Positions 26,895 to 36,158 of a DNA stretch of 64,000 nt are shown piece after piece (position 1 is the stretch's first letter; the number at the start of each line of letters is the position of its first letter). The notes under the pieces were generated by a model that was not told the DNA's origin, ran no database searches, and worked only from the letters and a program-made list of their open reading frames with translations. The stretch spans positions 1 through 64,000 of the forward strand of contig JABIDL010000027.1 of assembly GCA_018651745.1 (NCBI GenBank). Reading direction: 5' to 3'. This DNA is from Candidatus Neomarinimicrobiota bacterium (GTDB lineage Bacteria; Fidelibacterota; Marinisomatia; Marinisomatales; TCS55). The position numbers and the translations under genes are program-made.

Positions 26895-29146
26895 CAGTCG
26901 ATAATAAAGTTAAGAGTTTCTTCGGTTTTGTTACCAGCTTTATCCGAGCACGAAACAACTATCGAATGTGAACCGAGACTTAAAGGTTCATCAAGATAGT
27001 ATGCTAATTCTTGAAGAATTGGTTGATAGGCGAATCTGATTTGTTCACCATCTAAGGCTAGAGACATTGATGTTTCACTAGGGTCAATATCTGATAATTT
27101 ATCCTGAAAAGAAACCCGGATTTTTTCAACGAAGTAAGATTTATATTTCCCGCCATTCCCCGGGAAAGAATCCACTAACTTTGGCGGAATTTCATCTTGA
27201 ATGATTGCGATAGCTTCTAAACTCGTAATAGAACCGGTGATGACTTTACGTTTTTTGCTAACCACGTTATTGACAAAAGTCCATCCATCGTCTTTATCAT
27301 AATAATATAAATCTATATGATCTTTCCCTTTAATTTTTTCTCCAAAGCGAATGCCTACATGGATCGAATCTTTTAATGGAATTTCGAATGGTTGCAACTG
27401 GTACACATTTGAAAGGCGAACTCCTCCGACTACCTCAACCGGATTATCAATTGTTTCAATCCACATAACGGTTGGGAAATACGTTGATTTATTTTTCGTT
27501 CTAATGGAACATTGATTATCTTGAGATAATATTGTAGTTGGGTTGCCTTCAACGACAACTTGAGGTTGGATAGCAAACCGAATATCCCTTTGAGTTTTAT
27601 CTGAAACTGTAACATTGATTCCTTTTATTCCATTAAATAAATTTGGATCAAGCATTTTAGTTAAATAAACATTTGGATGGGTTTGCTCAAGTGAAATTGG
27701 CATGAGCGAAGAACCCTGATTTATTGCAAGCGCCAGTTTTGCCTCTATAACCTGTTTAGTTTCTACCTGAATGAAAACTCCAGCCTCAGAATGTGAAATA
27801 TCTAAATCTATTTTTGTTTCAAAGGCAGAAGCATCAAGTATTTCGCCATTCCAATGAATTGGTTTTGAATACGCACCAAGTTTATTAATACCAATGAACT
27901 GGATTGCTTTCCGTTTGATCTCTTTTTTTGGGAGTGTGAGTAGAATCCCATCTTTTGATGAAGTTTGATTTAAAATGTTGATTCTCTGATCTGCAAATCC
28001 ATACGATGTAAAACTGTATGCTATTACTTCTTTAATGGGGACTAATATTTTTTTTGGCTGAACTGTGAATTGTATTTCACTTTGATGTAGCATTACATCA
28101 GAAATCTTCATATCAAAAGGAGGATTGCCAAATATTGTACCAACAACTTTTGACATATTTCCTGAGGAATCAAATCCCTTTATTTCAATCCTGTGAAACC
28201 CAGGCGTTATGTGTAAAGGCCTTCCGTTTTGATTTTTAGCAACCGTGACATCTGAATACGAATTTAACCGGTACAGCTTTGAGTATTCTCCGAGATTTAA
28301 GCGGTCAAAACTATAATCTCTGACCGTATGTACTTTTTTCCCTTGTGAATAATCAAGTGTATCAAACTGAAGTGTATAATAATTTTCGTCATCTACCCAC
28401 AGCTCAATTTTTTGCAACTGATATTCGTTATTCGAACCCTCACGCTTGTCAACAACATTGACAGCCAATCCTATTTTACCCAAACAATTTAATGTATCTG
28501 GGAATCGGAAAATTCCTCCTTTATTTTTAAGTAATGGAAAAGATTGTGGTAGGCGAGCTCCATTTATCCAAGTGTCTGCTGAGAGTGGGATAATGGCCAC
28601 TTCACGGAAAATCGGTGGAATTCTATCCTGTACGATGAATCCATGAGTTAACGGATTTATTGGCTGCTCTTTATCATTTCTTAATTCAAAATGCAGGTGA
28701 GGACCAAAAGAGGCACCCGTATTTCCGGTTTGTCCGATAACATCGCCTTTTTTAACTCGAAAATCACTTGGATTAAAATATTCGTTTACAATGTAAGATT
28801 TTTTTTCTTTTTGAACTTTTCTTGAAACAGCCTCTAATAGTGGCGTAAACTGACTAAGATGAGCATAAACTGCAGTCTTTCCGTCGGAAGTTGTAAGATA
28901 AAGTGCCTTTCCGAATCCGGTATAATTGGCAACCATTCGAGAAACATAGCCATCGCTAATCGCAATAACTGAGGCACCTTCTTGTTCGCTGGTTTTAATG
29001 TCAATTCCCATGTGAAAGTGGTTATCACGATATTCACCAAAATTAGACGAATACATAGTTCCAGCATCTGTCGGCCACGTGTAGTCTTGTGCAATCATGA
29101 TTGTCACAATAAGAAAAAATGTAAGAAGGGATGTTATGATTTTCAT
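26894..29146 (-). CDS. M23-family peptidase-domain exported protein
   Basis: The 750-residue protein has a signal peptide (KIITSLLTFFLIVTIMIAQ). The LytM/M23 domain is at about residues 25-175: HFHMGIDIKT (His45, Asp49), YAHLSQF and GASFGPHLHFELRN provide the zinc ligands and catalytic His. The remaining 570 residues are beta-sandwich-like and probably Ig-type, with no motif I can name. It probably cuts or binds peptidoglycan in the periplasm, with the C-terminal part giving partner contacts. The gene lies downstream of a terminator at 29203-29234, so a promoter must lie in the 56 bases between. Confidence 0.88.
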   Translation of the reverse strand: MKIITSLLTFFLIVTIMIAQDYTWPTDAGTMYSSNFGEYRDNHFHMGIDIKTSEQEGASVIAISDGYVSRMVANYTGFGKALYLTTSDGKTAVYAHLSQFTPLLEAVSRKVQKEKKSYIVNEYFNPSDFRVKKGDVIGQTGNTGASFGPHLHFELRNDKEQPINPLTHGFIVQDRIPPIFREVAIIPLSADTWINGARLPQSFPLLKNKGGIFRFPDTLNCLGKIGLAVNVVDKREGSNNEYQLQKIELWVDDENYYTLQFDTLDYSQGKKVHTVRDYSFDRLNLGEYSKLYRLNSYSDVTVAKNQNGRPLHITPGFHRIEIKGFDSSGNMSKVVGTIFGNPPFDMKISDVMLHQSEIQFTVQPKKILVPIKEVIAYSFTSYGFADQRINILNQTSSKDGILLTLPKKEIKRKAIQFIGINKLGAYSKPIHWNGEILDASAFETKIDLDISHSEAGVFIQVETKQVIEAKLALAINQGSSLMPISLEQTHPNVYLTKMLDPNLFNGIKGINVTVSDKTQRDIRFAIQPQVVVEGNPTTILSQDNQCSIRTKNKSTYFPTVMWIETIDNPVEVVGGVRLSNVYQLQPFEIPLKDSIHVGIRFGEKIKGKDHIDLYYYDKDDGWTFVNNVVSKKRKVITGSITSLEAIAIIQDEIPPKLVDSFPGNGGKYKSYFVEKIRVSFQDKLSDIDPSETSMSLALDGEQIRFAYQPILQELAYYLDEPLSLGSHSIVVSCSDKAGNKTEETLNFIID

Positions 29147-29202
29147 ATTTCAGGATGCTTCTTCAAGCAATTTAGGAAAAGGTACCCCCCGGATTCAACG
29201 GA

Positions 29203-29234
29203 TAAAAAAACAGGCCGGTTATCCGGCCTGTTTT
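29203..29234 (-). terminator. Rho-independent terminator of the PDZ gene
   Basis: Perfect GC-rich hairpin: ACAGGCCGG and CCGGCCTGT around a four-base TTAT loop. On the minus strand a run of seven T follows the stem. It separates the PDZ protein gene from the M23 gene. Confidence 0.92.
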
Positions 29235-29259
29235 AAAAAAGATGCTTTGAGTTTTTTGT

Positions 29260-30099
29260 TTATTGGTTTTTTAGCATTTCAATTTCTTTCTTTAAAGCTT
29301 CCAACTCCTGGCGAAGTGATTTCAGATCTTCTTGTAGTTCACCTCTTCCACCCTCATGCTTTTTCATTATTTTGAAATGTTTTTTTACAGGATCATCAAA
29401 ATCATGGTTATCTCTTTCCATGTCAAAAAACATCATTTTATGATCATCACCAGGAATTGCTTGTCTCCAGCTGAAGGTATTTTCCTGCTCTCCCAAAGTT
29501 ATAGATATAGTTTTTTTTCTTCCATTACGCTTTAGAGTTAATTTGACTTTATCTTTAGGCTTATAGCTTCTGATAATTCTCTGAAGACTCCTTGGTCCAT
29601 CAATGGGCTGATCTTCTACCTTTATGATAATATCACCAGCTTTAACTTTTCCTTTTTCGGCAGGGCTGTCTTCAACAACCTCCGATACTAAAACACCAGA
29701 CTCGTCTTCCACTTTAAAATATTTTCGTAATTGTTCCGTTAAATCCTGGATATGCACACCAAGAAAGGCAGCGTCCGAACTTCCGGCATCAATGATGAAT
29801 TTACTGTCTTCACCAAATGCCAATGCTTTTACATGAACGTCTATTCCCATGGCTTCGATTTTTTCTTCAATTTCTGAAATTGCGTTTTCATCTTCAATAT
29901 CAAAGGAAAATTCAGATGTCTCTCCGTCTCTGGTGATTACAATTGTGCAAACACCGTCTTCCACTTGGGCATCCACATTAATATTAATATCTTCTGACTG
30001 GTCGCCAACAATGACCTTTTTTACGATTACTTTTTTGTCATGTTCGCCCGCAAAAGCAGATGAAGCTAGCAATAGGGCACTTAAAACCAAGTTAATCAT
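29260..30099 (-). CDS. Exported PDZ-domain protein with C-terminal coiled coil
   Basis: This protein has about 279 residues from ATG 30099, chosen because AGGAG lies nine bases upstream and a signal peptide starts there (INLVLSALLLASSAFA). A longer frame from 30150 would put 17 residues before the signal. An acidic beta-rich domain of about 90 residues comes first, then a PDZ domain (about 110-205; FLGVHIQDLTEQLRKYF, SPAEKGKVKAGDIIIKVEDQ). A Lys/Glu-rich helix ends LRQELEALKKEIEML, a likely trimer or dimer coil. No protease domain is present, so it is probably a periplasmic adaptor. Confidence 0.85.
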   Translation of the reverse strand: MINLVLSALLLASSAFAGEHDKKVIVKKVIVGDQSEDININVDAQVEDGVCTIVITRDGETSEFSFDIEDENAISEIEEKIEAMGIDVHVKALAFGEDSKFIIDAGSSDAAFLGVHIQDLTEQLRKYFKVEDESGVLVSEVVEDSPAEKGKVKAGDIIIKVEDQPIDGPRSLQRIIRSYKPKDKVKLTLKRNGRKKTISITLGEQENTFSWRQAIPGDDHKMMFFDMERDNHDFDDPVKKHFKIMKKHEGGRGELQEDLKSLRQELEALKKEIEMLKNQ

Positions 30100-30239
30100 G
30101 ATTGTTACTCCTATATGTTTTATATCAGATGGTACAGATTGGGATAACATTTGTTCCGGCCTAGAAAAACATTTTATGTGTTCCTCTCAAAACTTTCCGT
30201 TAAATTTACGTTAGAAAATAAAGCGAAAAGGATAATTCC

Positions 30240-30929
30240 ATGAAATTAAGAAATACAGTACTCATCGTACTTTTTAGTCAAATTATGTTTGTGGGCACGG
30301 CACAGGCAATTGGTGGATTGGGTTTGCAGTTAGGCCAGGCGACCGCGTCAATACCGGCGTTTTCAATTCCAAGTGGACCTGCTACGCTTACGACAACGGC
30401 ATTTTCAAATCCTATCACAATTGGAGGGTATTTTTATATTGATGCAATTCCTTTTGTTGACTTAGAAGCAGATATTTTAATTAAGGGTCAGGAATATGAC
30501 TTCAATTTTGTGAATGCTTTAGGGACTATCGGACCTTTCACTTTTGGCTGGGGCAGCATATCAACATATCTATCGTTCCGAAAAAAACTAATGAGTCTTA
30601 GTCTTCCATTACTTGCAAAAGCAAAGCTGTATTATGGAGGTGGTTACAATATGCATAAGGTTACACCACTAATGACTGTCGATTTAATGAAAGAATTTAT
30701 GGATGGGGATATTGAGTCATCACCCACAGGATTCACTGAAAAAGACTTGATAAATAAATTGGAAGAAAACTTGGTGGATGCTAGCGGGTTTCACGTTCAA
30801 GCTGGTCTTCAATTTAAATTATTTATGTTAGATTCGTTTTTGTTCTACCGCTATACTTTGACTAAGGATGTAATCCCTGATAATGATGGATTTGGTAGTA
30901 TCAACCTTAGGGTTGGAATTGGAATCTAA
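30240..30929 (+). CDS. Exported protein of unknown function, probably outer membrane barrel
   Basis: The 229-residue protein has a clear signal peptide (NTVLIVLFSQIMFVGTAQA). The mature protein begins with Gly/Ala/Pro-rich strands and continues with alternating patterns (IGGYFYIDAIPFVDLEADIL; KAKLYYGGGYNMHKVTP; FHVQAGLQFKLFMLDSFLFY). It ends INLRVGIGI, a typical barrel terminal strand. No family recognised; it resembles generic FCB outer membrane proteins of about 230 residues. It is a single gene followed by a palindromic terminator that lies inside the next gene. Confidence 0.75.
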   Translation: MKLRNTVLIVLFSQIMFVGTAQAIGGLGLQLGQATASIPAFSIPSGPATLTTTAFSNPITIGGYFYIDAIPFVDLEADILIKGQEYDFNFVNALGTIGPFTFGWGSISTYLSFRKKLMSLSLPLLAKAKLYYGGGYNMHKVTPLMTVDLMKEFMDGDIESSPTGFTEKDLINKLEENLVDASGFHVQAGLQFKLFMLDSFLFYRYTLTKDVIPDNDGFGSINLRVGIGI

Positions 30930-30951
30930 TAAAAATAATAAATTTGGGTTT

Positions 30952-31692
30952 ATGAAAAGGGGCAGAATTCTGCCCCTTTTCTATTTCTGCGCATGGCTCT
31001 CGGCGCAACAATCTATATCTTTGTCGGATATCCCAACCGGTGAAAATGTAAAACAGTCGGGGAAGAAACTGATGAAATTCGATGACGGTTTCATTGAAAT
31101 TATCGCTGGAGAATCCGCAGACTTAGACACGGTTTATGTGGCCGTACATGGATATGGATCTAGAGGATATGAATGGGTGGATGCACTTCGAACCATGGCT
31201 GAAACCGGAAAGAAAACATTGTTTTACCGGTATGACTGGAACCTTTGTCCGAAAGTCATATCTGATAAGTTGTCCGCTGATCTTGCAGCATGGCTAAAAC
31301 AAAATGAATCCAGCCCGTATCTTATTATTTTTTCCCACAGTTACGGCGGAACTGTTACGACATCTTTTTCTGGGACTTATTCTCTAGACGTGTCTGCCGA
31401 AATCCATTCCATCGCCGCACCGCTCGGACATCACATAAGGTTTTCTGAAAAATGCGGTTACGAAAATGGGATACTTTTTGACAGTACTTTCACTTTGGCA
31501 AATGGAATAAAACATATTCAATGGAGAACCTCTCATTCGGCTGATGGCGCTTTCCGGAATTTGGAAATTGATCCGCAGATTGTTCAAATTAAGGGAAGTA
31601 CAGTTCATGAGCTTCCTGCCACATTTCGAGGTGGAAAAAGACTCGGGCATAATTGGTCTGTTACCTACGTTATTGAACAGGTTTTTCGCTAA
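30952..31692 (+). CDS. Exported alpha/beta hydrolase-like protein
   Basis: This protein has about 246 residues from ATG 30952, beginning with a short signal (RILPLFYFCAWLSAQ). DTVYVAVHGYGSRGYEWVDA is the oxyanion HG motif, and LIIFSHSYGGTVTTSF carries GHSxG-like SHSYGG with the nucleophile Ser. A C-terminal His is present (KRLGHNWSV). The substrate is unknown; lipase or esterase folds of this kind act on acyl esters. The first codons lie within a perfect palindrome with the look of a terminator. A start further down at the MKFDDGF Met would remove the signal. Confidence 0.72.
   Translation: MKRGRILPLFYFCAWLSAQQSISLSDIPTGENVKQSGKKLMKFDDGFIEIIAGESADLDTVYVAVHGYGSRGYEWVDALRTMAETGKKTLFYRYDWNLCPKVISDKLSADLAAWLKQNESSPYLIIFSHSYGGTVTTSFSGTYSLDVSAEIHSIAAPLGHHIRFSEKCGYENGILFDSTFTLANGIKHIQWRTSHSADGAFRNLEIDPQIVQIKGSTVHELPATFRGGKRLGHNWSVTYVIEQVFR
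30955..30980 (+). terminator. Palindromic terminator for the 30240 gene, overlapping the hydrolase start
   Basis: A perfect 26-base palindrome (arms of AAAAGGGGCAGAA and its complement) lies 26 bases after the stop of the 30240 gene and is followed by a T-rich stretch. It occupies codons 2 to 10 of the hydrolase, so it may act as an attenuator between the two genes or hide the hydrolase start in a hairpin. Confidence 0.7.
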
Positions 31693-31697
31693 AAGGA

Positions 31698-32396
31698 TTA
31701 TTCCGAATGCTGTTTAATGAAACGGTTGTTAAAAATCCCCACCATTCCGGTGCCAAGAATAAGATATATCACAATAAACTTCTGGGAAATAACGTCGGGT
31801 TTAAATGTATCTGTATAAAAAAGTCCACCTAAATTGAAATCCGAAAACAAAATATAAATACTTGTAGAAAGAGAGATTAATCCAAATCCAATTGCATGTT
31901 TTATAGTAGAAGAATCCATTCGAAAAAATGCTATAGTATGAAACAGGGCTGCAAAAAATACTAGTCGAAAAAACCACACTGCAAAAAATATATGAAAGTT
32001 TAAAGTAATATTTGCCGGAGTAAACCCAACGCCTAATAGAAAGATAAAACTCAAAATAAAAAGCACTGTACCTATTCCAAGGGTAATATCACCTGTTGGA
32101 AATATCCCTTTAAAATAGCGAAAGCTTCCGTAAAAAAATCCAATCATTGAAAGACTGATACTTGCCAAAGCACATATAAACAAAACCATGGATTTCATAT
32201 TATTTTCTTCGGATGGGGTTATGGTTTTACCCAAATCGCTCAAATAATTTTCAGAAAAAGTATATCCTTCGGTTCGGTGTTGTTTAATGGTTCCTCCTGG
32301 GTAAAGTGAAATGGATAAAACGATTAATAATAGGAAACTAATCATCCCTATTATTGGAAGTTTTATCAAAATGAAGTGTGGATTTTTGAATAACAT
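31698..32396 (-). CDS. DUF998-like membrane protein
   Basis: The 232-residue protein has about six membrane helices (near residues 10-30, 65-90, 100-125, 130-155, 160-185, 200-222). The loop after helix 1 contains TEGYTFSENYLSDLGKT, which matches the Y-x-x-N-x-LSDLG feature of DUF998 proteins. Function unknown; the family may be membrane sensors or transport-associated. It follows the lamin-tail protein after three bases, so the two are one transcription unit. It converges with the hydrolase gene, five bases apart. Confidence 0.72.
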   Translation of the reverse strand: MLFKNPHFILIKLPIIGMISFLLLIVLSISLYPGGTIKQHRTEGYTFSENYLSDLGKTITPSEENNMKSMVLFICALASISLSMIGFFYGSFRYFKGIFPTGDITLGIGTVLFILSFIFLLGVGFTPANITLNFHIFFAVWFFRLVFFAALFHTIAFFRMDSSTIKHAIGFGLISLSTSIYILFSDFNLGGLFYTDTFKPDVISQKFIVIYLILGTGMVGIFNNRFIKQHSE

Positions 32397-32399
32397 GTT

Positions 32400-35300
32400 C
32401 TATAGTGGTTTTGCCAATACGACTGTTTGTACATCTTCCCAAAGCTGTCCGGATGATCCATCCCGCGCAGTGGTTTTTACAATATAAATACCAATTCTTG
32501 CAGTTTGACCATTATTTTTGGTGCCATCCCATTTCAAAATACTTTCTTGGGCAGAGTAAACATTCCAATAAGGAGTAGCGATGCTACGGCCAACCACATC
32601 AAATATCTCAATTTTGATTACCGCTGTCTCGAACGGAAGCTTGTATTTTAAATACAAAATATCATCATGACCGTCGCCATTAGGAGAAAACGGATTGGGT
32701 TCAAAAATGATATTGCCTGCATTTGCCAATTCTTCAAAATATACACTGTTTTGCTTTCCGGGGGTCATCCCAGTGTCATTCACCGCAATGGCCCACCGGG
32801 AAGAATCATTAGATGAAAACTCCGGACGAAGTTTTTCAGTAGACCTAGATTCAAAAAGGGGCCAGTCCTCCGAATAAATAAGTGAATCAATAATGAATCC
32901 GGTCATATCATAAAGAAAGATAGCATCGGACGTATTATTCAATGCTGGAAATCCATCAGGAACTGATGAAATCGTGCCGACAGGATAAAGATTCATCAGC
33001 AAACTATCATTATCAGCGATAATGATATATTCGGCACGTTTACCATTATCCCCTGAAAAAGAAAGTGTTTTTTTAGAATTTGTATTGTCGCTGATAGACC
33101 ATCCTTCCAAACTGATATTATTTGCATTAAATAGTTCTATAAATTCAGTTTGTGTTGTTTCAGGTTGGGATAAAAATTCATTTATAAAAACTGTTTCAAA
33201 CGGATATGAAATTAAGAGTGTATCAAATCCGATGTTGTTGGTAGAGTTTTCATCCCCGGAAATACTGAGGGTGATGACGATTGGGTGTTCCCCTGATTGT
33301 AGTTCAGGGATAGAGACTTCAATTTGGGAAGTATCGCGAAATGCAATGGAAGAAATACTTTGACTTCCAATTTCTTCGTCATTTTCTTCGACCGAAACTG
33401 ACCCACCAATTGCTTGCACTCCCGCATTCATTATTTTAATGAACAAGATTGATGTTTCGTTAGCGGTCGGATATACCGGATATAAAAAATTGGAATCCTG
33501 AACCAATCCGCCATCTGTATCAAACAAAGTTACAGAGTTTCCATATCCGGGGGTCATGCCACCGATTTCTGTTGATAACGCCCAATTATCAATAACAGAA
33601 GACTCAAATTCCGGTCGAATTTTTTCCGATGAAATTTCGGACTCAATTCCCCAAGCTGAAGAATAAATGAGCGAATCGACGACTGTGCCGGTGGCATCAA
33701 ATATAAAAATTGCATCGCCGGAATTGTTAAGTGTGGAAAATCCTGTTGTTGGAACTACAACGGTAGCACCCGTTGGAGCGTAGGAAGCGATATTAGAATC
33801 TGCTGCAATCACCACATATTCACCAGATATAATCTCGATCGCTGGAAGAAATTGAATATTAAGAGTGTTATCAGAAATACCCCAACCATAGAGCGAGATA
33901 GAATCAAAAGCGACTATTTCAACGAATTCGGTTTGATTGTTATTTGGCATAGCCATGAATTCATTTATCTGAATTGTCCCAAAAGGATAGCTAACATTTA
34001 TAGTGTCAACCATCAAATTATCTGTTGAATCCAAATCATTGCTAACGATTAGTTCAATCGTAACAACAGACTTGCCTGAATTCATTGGCTCAATAGAAAC
34101 GGTTACAATAGTAGTATCAAATTTTGCCAGCGATGAAAAGGATCCTCCTCCGATTTGAGAATCATCTTTTGTAATGGAAACAGTTCCGGAAATATTTTGT
34201 AGCCCGGAGTTTAGCACTGGTATAGAAAAGTTGATTGAATCCGTTGAAGTTGGCGGCAACGGTGAATAACTAATCTGATCCTCTAAAAGTGCGCCGTCAA
34301 TGTTTCTAGGTGTAACAGAATTGACGAATCCTGGCGTCATTCCATTTATATGTTCAGTGGTTTTCCAGTTACTGCTATTGTCGGAGGAGCTGTCCGGGAA
34401 TATTTTTTCCGCCGATACGCCTGAGGAATATCCCCAGTCAGAATCGTAACGGATGGAATCAATCAATGTGCCGAATGGATCAAAAATCCTAACCTGATCC
34501 GGAGTGGTATTATTCAGATTTGGAAAACCGCTGTTCGGGACGATGAATAAAACGGAATCCGGGATGAATGATATAATTGAGGAATCTTCTGCTGCTACAA
34601 AATATTCTGAAGAATTCAAAGTAAGGTCAGGGAAAATGTAATTTCCACTTTCTGTAGCATCAGCAATCCGCCAGTTTTCTAGATTAAGCGAATCGGTTCC
34701 GTGGTAAATAAACTCAACAAATTCTGCCATTCCTGAAGATGGGGCTGGCATGAATTCATTGATAGTCAAAGTACCTTCTGAGTATCGTACACCGGCGCTT
34801 ACCGTTCCCAAGTTGTTCGTGGTATCTTCATCATTTGACACCTGAAAATGGGCGGTAATTGAATGATTGCCGGAGCTGAAAGGTCCGAGATCAGTTTCAA
34901 AACTAACCGTGTCTAGTTCTGCCAAATTGGAAACATCAATATTTTCCAAATCCTCCCGATCGGTAGATATAATTATTTCCCCGGAAATTGTCTGTGTTCC
35001 ATTATTGATAACTTTTCCCTTGAGTGAAATAAGTTCTGAAGATGAAACAATGTTTGGCGTAAGCGTAAGGGAATCTGAAAGCAGTTTGCCGTCAACGGTG
35101 AATGGAAGGACGCTGTTCGCCTTTCCGGGCGTTCCCAACGAATCCTTGCTTACATCCCAATTTTCCGGTGCATTTGAAAATGTCAGCCTCACCTTTTCTA
35201 GTGAAAATCCATCAGGCGCAACGTCTGTCCACCCGAGTGAGTCAATCACAATACCGGAACTATCCATCAGGTAAAGAGAATCCGCAGTAGACAAGCCGTT

Positions 35301-35645
35301 TCCGATGCTCGAATCATCAACTTTTATCAAGATCGTGTTGCTAGGGATTGAATCTGCATAAATTCCGTTGGTCAGAGAATAATCACCTTCAAATATTATT
35401 GCATATGATTGCGGAGGAATGCTGATCCCAAATCCGGAATCAACGAGTGCATCTTCGGATGATTTATCCATAATACTATATCCGCTTAAGTCTGCAGTAT
35501 CCGTTTGAGAAAGATTAAATAGCTCGACGAATTCGTTGGGAGAGTCGGTACCTACAAGGTCGTACATTATTTCTGTCATGATGACTTGGGCACAAGAAAA
35601 TGAAACTAAAAAATAAATGGTAAGAAGATATTTTTTATAATTCAA
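32400..35645 (-). CDS. Large secreted protein with four lamin-tail domains and a FlgD-like C-terminal module
   Basis: The 1081-residue protein has a signal peptide (YLLTIYFLVSFSCAQ). Lamin-tail domains begin near residues 20, 297, 560 and 820, each opening with (I/T)(N/T)E(F/I)M and an EFVEL/I segment and containing a GW-x-I-(S/A)D core. They alternate with three CARDB-like Ig domains (DSLTLTPNIVSSSELISL) that share STDNL-type ends. The last 100 residues (from about 977, FEPNPFSPNGDGHDDILYLK) form an outer membrane-associated FlgD/gliding C-terminal module. The protein is extracellular or surface bound. It may bind nucleic acid or polymers, but this is not shown here. Confidence 0.88.
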   Translation of the reverse strand: MNYKKYLLTIYFLVSFSCAQVIMTEIMYDLVGTDSPNEFVELFNLSQTDTADLSGYSIMDKSSEDALVDSGFGISIPPQSYAIIFEGDYSLTNGIYADSIPSNTILIKVDDSSIGNGLSTADSLYLMDSSGIVIDSLGWTDVAPDGFSLEKVRLTFSNAPENWDVSKDSLGTPGKANSVLPFTVDGKLLSDSLTLTPNIVSSSELISLKGKVINNGTQTISGEIIISTDREDLENIDVSNLAELDTVSFETDLGPFSSGNHSITAHFQVSNDEDTTNNLGTVSAGVRYSEGTLTINEFMPAPSSGMAEFVEFIYHGTDSLNLENWRIADATESGNYIFPDLTLNSSEYFVAAEDSSIISFIPDSVLFIVPNSGFPNLNNTTPDQVRIFDPFGTLIDSIRYDSDWGYSSGVSAEKIFPDSSSDNSSNWKTTEHINGMTPGFVNSVTPRNIDGALLEDQISYSPLPPTSTDSINFSIPVLNSGLQNISGTVSITKDDSQIGGGSFSSLAKFDTTIVTVSIEPMNSGKSVVTIELIVSNDLDSTDNLMVDTINVSYPFGTIQINEFMAMPNNNQTEFVEIVAFDSISLYGWGISDNTLNIQFLPAIEIISGEYVVIAADSNIASYAPTGATVVVPTTGFSTLNNSGDAIFIFDATGTVVDSLIYSSAWGIESEISSEKIRPEFESSVIDNWALSTEIGGMTPGYGNSVTLFDTDGGLVQDSNFLYPVYPTANETSILFIKIMNAGVQAIGGSVSVEENDEEIGSQSISSIAFRDTSQIEVSIPELQSGEHPIVITLSISGDENSTNNIGFDTLLISYPFETVFINEFLSQPETTQTEFIELFNANNISLEGWSISDNTNSKKTLSFSGDNGKRAEYIIIADNDSLLMNLYPVGTISSVPDGFPALNNTSDAIFLYDMTGFIIDSLIYSEDWPLFESRSTEKLRPEFSSNDSSRWAIAVNDTGMTPGKQNSVYFEELANAGNIIFEPNPFSPNGDGHDDILYLKYKLPFETAVIKIEIFDVVGRSIATPYWNVYSAQESILKWDGTKNNGQTARIGIYIVKTTARDGSSGQLWEDVQTVVLAKPL

Positions 35646-35648
35646 TTC

Positions 35649-36068
35649 TTATTTATCGCTTGAAATGAAGTCATGAAGTTTCATCTTTAATAATTCACGG
35701 CAATCACGAAATCCAACCAATTGACTTTGGTCAAGTTTCCACCCTAAAAATGGGTCTGGGATGCTCCAATGTATGTGTTCCGCCCCTCCCGGAAAGGTAG
35801 GGCAAGATTGATTGGCATTATCACAGACTGTAATAACAATATCCATTCCAAGATCAAGATATTGTTTAATTCCGTCTGACGAATGTCCGGAAATATCAAT
35901 CCCAATTTCGTCCATAACAGAAATGGCATTGGGATGAACGATGGAAGGATGGGTTCCAGCGCTATACACTTCGAATCGATCACCTGCACTATCGCGAAGC
36001 AGTCCTTCTGCCATTTGGGATCTACAAGAATTTCCGGTGCAGATAAATATCACTTTTTCCTTATTCAT
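35649..36068 (-). CDS. arsC: Arsenate reductase, low-molecular-weight phosphatase fold (thioredoxin-coupled type)
   Basis: The protein has 139 residues. The P-loop is CTGNSCRS with Cys10 and Arg16. SIPDPF holds the general-acid Asp. Cys82 and Cys89 lie in ITVCDNANQSC, the same positions as the redox relay Cys82/Cys89 of the thioredoxin-coupled ArsC of Staphylococcus. It reduces arsenate to arsenite in the cytosol, which then needs export. No arsenic efflux gene is adjacent; a transporter of the ArsB/NhaD type occurs far away at 59.4 kb. It is divergent from the methyltransferase. Confidence 0.92.
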   Translation of the reverse strand: MNKEKVIFICTGNSCRSQMAEGLLRDSAGDRFEVYSAGTHPSIVHPNAISVMDEIGIDISGHSSDGIKQYLDLGMDIVITVCDNANQSCPTFPGGAEHIHWSIPDPFLGWKLDQSQLVGFRDCRELLKMKLHDFISSDK

Positions 36069-36158
36069 ACTATTGGAAGTTTACATGTGGCTGGATATAT
36101 GTCAAATAGTGAATGTGGATTCGTTTTTTGTTATCGCTATGAAGTTCTAAATTTTCAT

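Noticed and set aside
32400-35645. Tandem DNA repeats in the lamin-tail gene
   Set aside because: The repetition is in protein domains only. The DNA of the units is too diverged to call a DNA repeat, and the gene reads through intact.
35883-36158. Longer N-terminal extension of the methyltransferase reading frame
   Set aside because: It lies mainly opposite arsC, has no methyltransferase motif, and a suitable ATG exists at 36159.
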